From Burkholderia ambifaria AMMD (lineage in GTDB: Bacteria; Pseudomonadota; Gammaproteobacteria; Burkholderiales; Burkholderiaceae), in assembly GCF_000203915.1 (NCBI RefSeq), contig NC_008391.1:434001-498000 (forward strand): 64,000 nt of DNA. The letters are read 5' to 3'. This document shows, piece after piece, positions 59,145 to 64,000 of this stretch. Made by a program: the position numbers and the translations under genes. Within the stretch, counting starts at the first letter, position 1; each line of letters starts with the position of its first letter. Below the pieces are notes generated by a model. That model searched no databases. It was not told where the DNA came from and worked only from the letters and a program-made list of their open reading frames with translations.

Positions 59145-60860
59145 ATGCCTCATGACGTCAGCCTGATTGCGTTGCTCGCGGCCGGTTTCGGTCTCGCGAT
59201 GATCTTCGGTTACCTCGCGTCGCTGCTGAAAATGCCGCCGCTCGTCGGCTATCTGCTCGCCGGTATCGTGATCGGCCCCGGCACGCCCGGTTTCGTCGGC
59301 GACCTGTCGCTCGCGCAGCAGCTTGCCGAAGTCGGCGTGATGCTGCTGATGTTCGGCGTCGGCCTGCATTTCTCGCTCGGCGATCTGCTCGCGGTGCGCA
59401 AGATCGCGCTGCCAGGGGCCGTCGTCCAGATTACCGTCGCGACGCTGCTCGGCGGCGGGCTTGCGCTCACGTGGGGCTGGAGCCTCGGCGCGGCGCTCGT
59501 GTTCGGGCTCGCGCTGTCGGTCGCGAGCACGGTCGTGCTGTTGCGCGCACTCGAAGGGCGCGGGCTCGTCGAGACGGTCAACGGGCGCATCGCGGTGGGC
59601 TGGCTCGTCGTCGAGGATCTCGTGATGGTGCTCGTGCTCGTGCTGCTGCCGCCCGTCGCGGGGTTGCTCGGCGGCACGCCGCCCGGCGACGCGCACGCGG
59701 CCGGCGGCAGCGTGTGGGGCACGCTCGGCGTCACGATGCTGAAGGTCGCTGCGTTCATCGTGCTGATGCTGGTGGTCGGCAAGCGCGTGTTCCCGCGCAT
59801 CCTGTGGCTCGTCGCGCGTACCGGTTCGCGCGAGCTGTTCACGCTGTGCATGATCGCGGCAGCGGTCGGCATCGCGTTCGGCGCGGCGAAGCTGTTCGAC
59901 GTGTCGTTCGCGCTCGGCGCGTTTTTCGCCGGGATGATGATGCGCGAGTCGGAGTTCAGCCGGCGCGCGGCCGACGAGACGCTGCCGCTGCGCGACGCGT
60001 TCTCGGTGCTGTTCTTCATTTCGGTCGGGATGCTGTTCGACCCGACGGTGCTGCTCACCGAGCCGCTGCACGTGATCGAGGTCGCGGCGATCGTGCTGAT
60101 CGGCAAGACGCTCGCGGCGGTCGCGCTCGTGATTGCGTTCCGTTATCCGCTGAACACCGCGCTGACGGTCGGCGCGGGCCTCGCGCAGATCGGCGAGTTC
60201 TCGTTCATCCTCGCGGGCCTCGGCCGGGCGCTCGGTTTGCTGTCGGCCGAGGGGCAGAGCCTGATTCTCGCGGTCGCGCTGATCTCGATCGCGATGAACA
60301 CGCTGCTGTTCGCGATGATCGATCCGGCGCTCGCCTGGATTCGCAAGCATTCGGCGTTCGCGCGCAAGCTCGAGGCGCGCGACGATCCGCTCGCCGCGCT
60401 GCCGATGTCGACGCCGCAGACGCACCTGACCGGTCAGGTCGTGATCGTCGGCTACGGCAAGGTCGGCACGCGCATCGCGCATGCGCTGGACGAGCGCGGG
60501 ATCGCCTATGTCGTCGTCGAGCAGAACCGCGAGCTCGTCGAGAAGCTGCGCGCGGACGGCGTCGCGGCCGTGTCGGGCGACGCGATCGAGCCGGTCGTGC
60601 TCGTGCAGGCGCATATCGCGCGTGCGGGGATGCTGGTCGTCACGCTGCCGGACGTGTTCGACGTGCGGCAGATCGTCGAGATCTCGCGCACGCTGAACCC
60701 GACGCTGGAGGTCGTGCTGTGCACGAACAGCGGCGACGAGGCCGACTTGCTGGCGAGCGAGGGCGTCGGCACCGTGTTCATGGGCGAGAGCGAACTCGCG
60801 CGCGGGATGACCGAGCATGTGCTCGGGCGGATGGTGAAGCCGGTGGCGGCTGCGCATTGA
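59145..60860 (+). CDS. Kef-type K+/H+ antiporter with TrkA-N domain (YbaL/RosB-like)
   Basis: A 571-residue CPA2 family transporter. Residues 1-400 are ~12 TMs with [42 protein letters not shown] at the start and [15 protein letters not shown] in the core. A cytoplasmic RCK/TrkA-N domain follows: [17 protein letters not shown] is the nucleotide-binding loop and GDAIEPVVL a second motif. It exchanges K+ for H+, protecting against electrophile or pH stress. I see no glutathione-binding features of KefB/KefC in particular, so YbaL is the nearer match. GGGAGG lies 4 nt before ATG 59145. Confidence 0.9.
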   Translation: MPHDVSLIALLAAGFGLAMIFGYLASLLKMPPLVGYLLAGIVIGPGTPGFVGDLSLAQQLAEVGVMLLMFGVGLHFSLGDLLAVRKIALPGAVVQITVATLLGGGLALTWGWSLGAALVFGLALSVASTVVLLRALEGRGLVETVNGRIAVGWLVVEDLVMVLVLVLLPPVAGLLGGTPPGDAHAAGGSVWGTLGVTMLKVAAFIVLMLVVGKRVFPRILWLVARTGSRELFTLCMIAAAVGIAFGAAKLFDVSFALGAFFAGMMMRESEFSRRAADETLPLRDAFSVLFFISVGMLFDPTVLLTEPLHVIEVAAIVLIGKTLAAVALVIAFRYPLNTALTVGAGLAQIGEFSFILAGLGRALGLLSAEGQSLILAVALISIAMNTLLFAMIDPALAWIRKHSAFARKLEARDDPLAALPMSTPQTHLTGQVVIVGYGKVGTRIAHALDERGIAYVVVEQNRELVEKLRADGVAAVSGDAIEPVVLVQAHIARAGMLVVTLPDVFDVRQIVEISRTLNPTLEVVLCTNSGDEADLLASEGVGTVFMGESELARGMTEHVLGRMVKPVAAAH

Positions 60861-60922
60861 CGGTTGCGCATGCGCGTATTCGACGGGCCTGTCGCACGCG
60901 CGGCCGCGTTCGCGCGGGTAGC

Positions 60923-61102
60923 GGGATTGCGCCGGCTGTCGGGACTGCGCCGGTTGTCGGGATTGCGCCGGCTGTCGCAATCGCGCCGGGTGTCGGGATT
61001 GCGCCGGGTGTCGGGATTGCGCCGGGTGTCGGGATTGCGCCGGGTGTCGGGATTGCGCCGGCTGTCGGGATTGCGCCGGCCGTCGGGATCGCGCCGGTCG
61101 GC
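60923..61102. repeat. 18-bp minisatellite, ten units
   Basis: Ten head-to-tail units of 18 bp with the consensus GGGATTGCGCCGGSTGTC. Units 5-7 are identical; units 4 and 10 are the most divergent. The unit length is a multiple of three, so several frames stay open: one reads GLRRLS repeats on the plus strand, another GAIPTP repeats on the minus strand. It lies between the antiporter gene and the convergent PBP gene. I do not call a gene from it. Confidence 0.9.
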
Positions 61103-61183
61103 GGGACGGCGACAGAGCGCGTGAGCGGCATTCGACGCGACGAATAGCCGACGCATTCGCCCGCCGCCGCGCCCGGTCTTACA

Positions 61184-61203
61184 CGGCGGGTTTCAGCCCG
61201 CCG
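61184..61203 (-). terminator. Hairpin overlapping the PBP stop codon
   Basis: CGGCGGG (61184-61190) pairs with CCCGCCG (61197-61203) around TTTCAG; the stop codon of the leftward PBP gene is in the loop. No T-run follows, so its role in termination is uncertain. Confidence 0.4.
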
Positions 61204-63085
61204 CCTTCGCCTGTACGGTCGCGCCGGATTGCGCGGCCGTCTTCACCGACGTCGCCGCCTTCTGCGCGGCCGCCGTCTTCGGCTGCGCCGCAGCCTTCGG
61301 TGCCGCGCCCGGCTTCTGCGGGGCCGCGCCCCTGGCCGGCGCGTTCGGCGTCGGCTCGACCGGTGCATCGGGCGGCACGCCGAGCAACTGCAGCGCGCCG
61401 CTCGTGACCGACGAGAACACCGGGCCGGCCACCGTGCCGCCGTAGTAGCCCTTGCCGCGCGGCTCGTCGATCATCACCGCGACGATCAGGCGCGGGTTGC
61501 TCATCGGCGCCATCCCCGCGAACAGTGCGCGGTACTTGCCCTTCGCATAGGTCGCGCCGACCTGCTTGCGCGCCGTGCCCGTCTTGCCGCCGATCCGGTA
61601 GCCGTCGACCCGTGCGCGGCGCCCCGTGCCGCCTTCGCCGACCGCCGACTCGAGCATCGCGCGGATCGCCGCCGCGGTTTGCGGCGACGTCACGCGGTGC
61701 CCGCGACGGGAATCCATCGTCAGCGGGTCGGTGCCGCTCTTCAGCAGCGACACCGGGTGCAGCGTGCCGTCGCCCGCATAGGCGGTGTAGGTCTGCGCGA
61801 TCTGCAGCAGCGACATCGACAGCCCGTAGCCGTACGCCATCGTCGCCTGCTCGATCGGCCGCCAGCGCTTGTAGCCGCGCAGGCGGCCCGACGCGACGCC
61901 CGGGAACGTCAGCTCCGGCGCGCGGCCGATCCCGTATTCCTGATACTTGTTCCAGATCGTTTCAGCGGGCAGGTTCAGCGCCAGCTTGGCGAGCGCGACG
62001 TTGCTCGACTTCTGCAGCGCCTCCGACACGGTCAGCGAGCCGTGGTTCGACGTGTCGTGGATCACGGCCGGGCCGATCTTGTAGGTGCCCGGCGACGTGT
62101 TGATGATCGTGTTCGGCGTGACCTTGCGCTCGTCGATCGACAGCGCGACGACGAGCGGCTTGATCGTCGAGCCGGGCTCGAACGTGTCGATCACCGCGCG
62201 GTTGCGCAACTGCTGGCCGGTCAGCCGGAAGCGATCGTTCGGATCGAAGGTCGGGTAGTTCGAGAGCGCGAGGATTTCGCCGTTCTGCGCGTCGAGCACG
62301 ACGACGCTGCCGGCCACCGCATTGTTCTCGAGCACCGCGGCCTTGAGCTGGCTGAACGCGAGCTGCTGGATGCGCCGGTCGATCGTCAGTTCGATCGTCG
62401 CGCCGTGCTGCGCGGGCACGAGCGGGCGCGTGTCGGACACGATGCGCCCGAGCCGGTCGCGGATCACCTCGCGCTGTCCGGACGTCCCCGACAGCCGCGC
62501 ATTCGCCGCGAGTTCGACGCCTTCCTGGCCCTTGTCCTCGACGTTGGTGAAGCCGACCACGTGCGCGGCCGACTCGCCTTCCGGATAGAAGCGCTTCGAA
62601 TCGGCGATCTGCGTGATGCCGTCGATCGCGAGCTTGTCGAGCCGGCCCGCGGTATCGGCGTCGACCTGCCGCTTCAGCAGCACGAACGTACGGTCGTTGC
62701 GCAGGCGGCGTTTTATTTCCGCGAGCGGCATGTCGAGCAGCTTCGCGAGCTGCGGATAGTCGATTTCGGCGACCTGTTTCGGGTTCGCCCAGATTTCATA
62801 GGTCGACAGGCTGACCGCGAGCATCGCGCCGTTGCGATCGACGATGCGGCCGCGCATCGCGTCGAGCTCGATCGTGCGCTGGTAGCGCTTCTGGCCTTGC
62901 CCGACATAGAAATCCTGGTTCGCGACCTGCACCCAGAACGCGCGTCCGATCAGCGCGGCGAATCCGAGGGACACCATGATCACGACCAGTTTCGAGCGCC
63001 ACATCGGCAGGCGCGACGCGAGCATCGGATGCTTGGTCGCGGCGGCGTACGGATCGGCGGGGTGGGTCTTCTTTTTCACGCTCAT
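61193..63085 (-). CDS. Penicillin-binding protein 3/FtsI-type transpeptidase (accessory copy)
   Basis: A 630-residue class B PBP: one TM (VVIMVSLGFAALIGRAFWVQV), a PBP dimer domain beginning RGRIVDRNGAMLA, and the transpeptidase domain with SxxK (GSTIK), SxN (SSN) and KTG (GGKTGTARK). It cross-links septal peptidoglycan. The last ~70 residues are a Pro/Ala/Lys-rich low-complexity tail not present in usual FtsI. It is not next to mraW, ftsL or murE, so it is probably a second ftsI copy apart from the dcw cluster. The start ATG 63085 fits the KKKTHP N-terminus. Confidence 0.9.
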   Translation of the reverse strand: MSVKKKTHPADPYAAATKHPMLASRLPMWRSKLVVIMVSLGFAALIGRAFWVQVANQDFYVGQGQKRYQRTIELDAMRGRIVDRNGAMLAVSLSTYEIWANPKQVAEIDYPQLAKLLDMPLAEIKRRLRNDRTFVLLKRQVDADTAGRLDKLAIDGITQIADSKRFYPEGESAAHVVGFTNVEDKGQEGVELAANARLSGTSGQREVIRDRLGRIVSDTRPLVPAQHGATIELTIDRRIQQLAFSQLKAAVLENNAVAGSVVVLDAQNGEILALSNYPTFDPNDRFRLTGQQLRNRAVIDTFEPGSTIKPLVVALSIDERKVTPNTIINTSPGTYKIGPAVIHDTSNHGSLTVSEALQKSSNVALAKLALNLPAETIWNKYQEYGIGRAPELTFPGVASGRLRGYKRWRPIEQATMAYGYGLSMSLLQIAQTYTAYAGDGTLHPVSLLKSGTDPLTMDSRRGHRVTSPQTAAAIRAMLESAVGEGGTGRRARVDGYRIGGKTGTARKQVGATYAKGKYRALFAGMAPMSNPRLIVAVMIDEPRGKGYYGGTVAGPVFSSVTSGALQLLGVPPDAPVEPTPNAPARGAAPQKPGAAPKAAAQPKTAAAQKAATSVKTAAQSGATVQAKAAG

Positions 63086-63426
63086 GCAAGGGCCAGGTCG
63101 GGCCGCCGGACGGCGGCAAGTCAGTCTGAATAATGCGATTGTAATAAAGGAGTAAACATTGTGTGGGGAAAGTATGTTTCGGCCCCGTAAAAGAGGGCGC
63201 GGCGGGAGCGGGGGAGGGAGAAAAGCGGAGGAAGGCTGGGAGGGGGCGGCGCGGCGCCCCGGGGAAAATCCGCAGCACTCGTTTCGATTATCCGACCCCG
63301 ATTAATTTCGAGACGACAAAATAAAAATCGCCTCGAAGCGAGGCGATTTTATTTATGAATATCGAAATGAATATCGCGGAAACCGGAATAAACCCGAAAA
63401 CCGCTGAGGAATGCCGTCGGAAATAC
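63086..63426. other. Intergenic region upstream of the PBP gene
   Basis: 341 bp. It must hold the leftward promoter of the PBP gene; a TACAAT (minus strand, near 63140) is the best -10 but lacks a matching -35. A strong terminator is at 63324-63350. No gene is supported. Confidence 0.5.
63324..63350 (-). terminator. Rho-independent terminator
   Basis: A perfect 12-bp stem AAAATCGCCTCG (63324-63335) with CGAGGCGATTTT (63339-63350) and a 3-nt loop. Read leftward it ends in a T-rich tail and lies ~75 bp after the unknown gene at 63427; it would work in both directions. Confidence 0.88.
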
Positions 63427-63774
63427 CTAGCGCGCGACGGAAGTAAATTCGTGGTTTTCCGAGTCCACCTTGGAGCGGTCGACCGCCTGCAGGCGCCACG
63501 CGCCCGCGGGGTGGTCGCCGGCGAGCACCGCCGGCCCCTGCTCGCGCTGCGTCGCACTGGAAGACAGGCCCTTCAACTGGCACACGGCCTTCCCGCCGTC
63601 CGCCGGGCAGAGGGCCATGGCACCCTCCACGTCCCGAACCTTGCCCCAGGTCGGAAGATCGATGCCCTGGTGTGCCTCGCGCGACCACAGCCCCTCGTCG
63701 GTATCGACCCACAGCACTGCGAACGCGTGTCGGGTTGCCGATTCGCTGCCATTAATGCGAATAGTGAGGCGCAT
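63427..63774 (-). CDS. Hypothetical protein
   Basis: A 115-residue cytoplasmic protein: it starts MRLTIRINGSES and includes LWSREAHQGIDLPTWGKVRDVEGAMALCPADGGKAVCQLKG with two Cys that could pair. I recognise no family. AGGAGA lies 7 nt before ATG 63774 and a clear terminator follows, which support a single-gene transcript. An ATG nine codons earlier (63801) is possible. Confidence 0.7.
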   Translation of the reverse strand: MRLTIRINGSESATRHAFAVLWVDTDEGLWSREAHQGIDLPTWGKVRDVEGAMALCPADGGKAVCQLKGLSSSATQREQGPAVLAGDHPAGAWRLQAVDRSKVDSENHEFTSVAR

Positions 63775-63823
63775 TGGATCGTCTCCTGAAGAAAAAGACA
63801 CATTTGACCGTTTGGGTTTGACC

Positions 63824-63837
63824 AGTCTAGATAGACT
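63824..63837. promoter_or_regulatory. Dyad upstream of the hypothetical gene
   Basis: The perfect inverted repeat AGTCTA-GA-TAGACT, 50 bp before the start of the leftward unknown gene, in an A/T-richer stretch. It could be an operator overlapping its promoter. The rest of the window end (63838-64000) holds nothing I can support. Confidence 0.45.
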
Positions 63838-64000
63838 GTGGTGAAACGCAAGTGATAATCCTCAATAAATCCCGATTAATTTTATTGGCGTTTGCAGATG
63901 GAACGACGTCTGACGATTCGTCGGGATCCGACGTCGCGCGTACAGGGGGCGGCAGCGTGAACCGCGCGCCGTGACCGGCCGACGGCTTACCGCGGACATG

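Noticed and set aside
60864..61124. A gene encoding GLRRLS hexapeptide repeats
   Set aside because: The frame is a product of the 18-bp repeat, lacks a ribosome binding site, and other frames through the repeat are equally open.
1..64000. CRISPR arrays, tRNA or rRNA genes, insertion sequences, integrase or phage genes
   Set aside because: None seen. Repeats other than the 18-bp minisatellite and the promoter boxes are absent, and no transposase-like protein is encoded.

Overview
The window is GC-rich (roughly two thirds G+C), densely packed DNA with codon use and gene content typical of Burkholderia. The EPS block with its two dedicated regulators closely matches what I remember of the B. 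cenocepacia bep exopolysaccharide locus (Bcam1330-Bcam1341) with the c-di-GMP effectors BerB (sigma-54 activator) and BerA (CRP/FNR type, Bcam1349). I therefore read it as a Burkholderia cepacia-complex replicon, probably chromosome 2. No database search was possible.

Layout. (1) 2-15942: a tightly overlapping aryl-polyene (APE/xanthomonadin/flexirubin-like) pigment operon. It has an AMP ligase fused to a hot-dog dehydratase, a GT2-acyltransferase fusion, an aromatic ammonia-lyase, a thioesterase, a LolA-like carrier, an MMPL exporter, three ketosynthases, a dehydratase and a ketoreductase, then two small secreted proteins, a methyltransferase and a halogenase-type flavoprotein. The ACPs must lie upstream of the window. 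(2) 16008-18209: a secreted GH3 glycosidase. (3) 18666-36719: a Wzx/Wzy-type exopolysaccharide cluster arranged in divergent units (flippase, tandem hydrolase, Wza, Wzc, Wzy, O-acyltransferase, three glycosyltransferases, beta-helix protein, GNAT, ManC). (4) 38006-49472: the sigma-54 activator (BerB-like), a five-gene operon built on an amino acid:carrier-protein ligase, two CRP/FNR paralogues (the second BerA-like), and the initiating sugar-phosphate transferase. (5) 49566-63774: housekeeping and accessory genes: DksA-type zinc finger, PolX, alanine dehydrogenase, a DUF3995-like membrane protein, a three-subunit GMC/cytochrome c dehydrogenase, a Kef-type antiporter, an 18-bp minisatellite, a second FtsI-type PBP, and an unknown protein at the end.

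Regulatory reading. A 14-bp box, GTAGGSTSKCGAAC, sits 21-22 bp upstream of a -10-like hexamer in front of four leftward units: flippase, GT2, GNAT-ManC, and the aminoacyl-carrier-protein operon. That places it at about -41, the class II position of a CRP/FNR activator. A close sigma-54 promoter (TGGCACG-N4-TCGC) precedes the BerA-like gene. The sequence therefore supports a cascade: BerB and sigma-54 drive BerA, and BerA would drive the EPS genes. It also suggests that the uncharacterised amino acid:carrier-protein operon belongs to the same regulon. This is the most interesting system in the window.

Other unusual points: a tandem alpha/beta-hydrolase with Arg and Cys in place of the two nucleophile serines; an acyl-CoA-dehydrogenase homologue without the usual catalytic Glu; a PolX whose PHP domain has three ligand histidines changed to Arg; and several well-formed operator dyads, including a LacI-type palindrome inside a near-consensus promoter of the GMC dehydrogenase operon.
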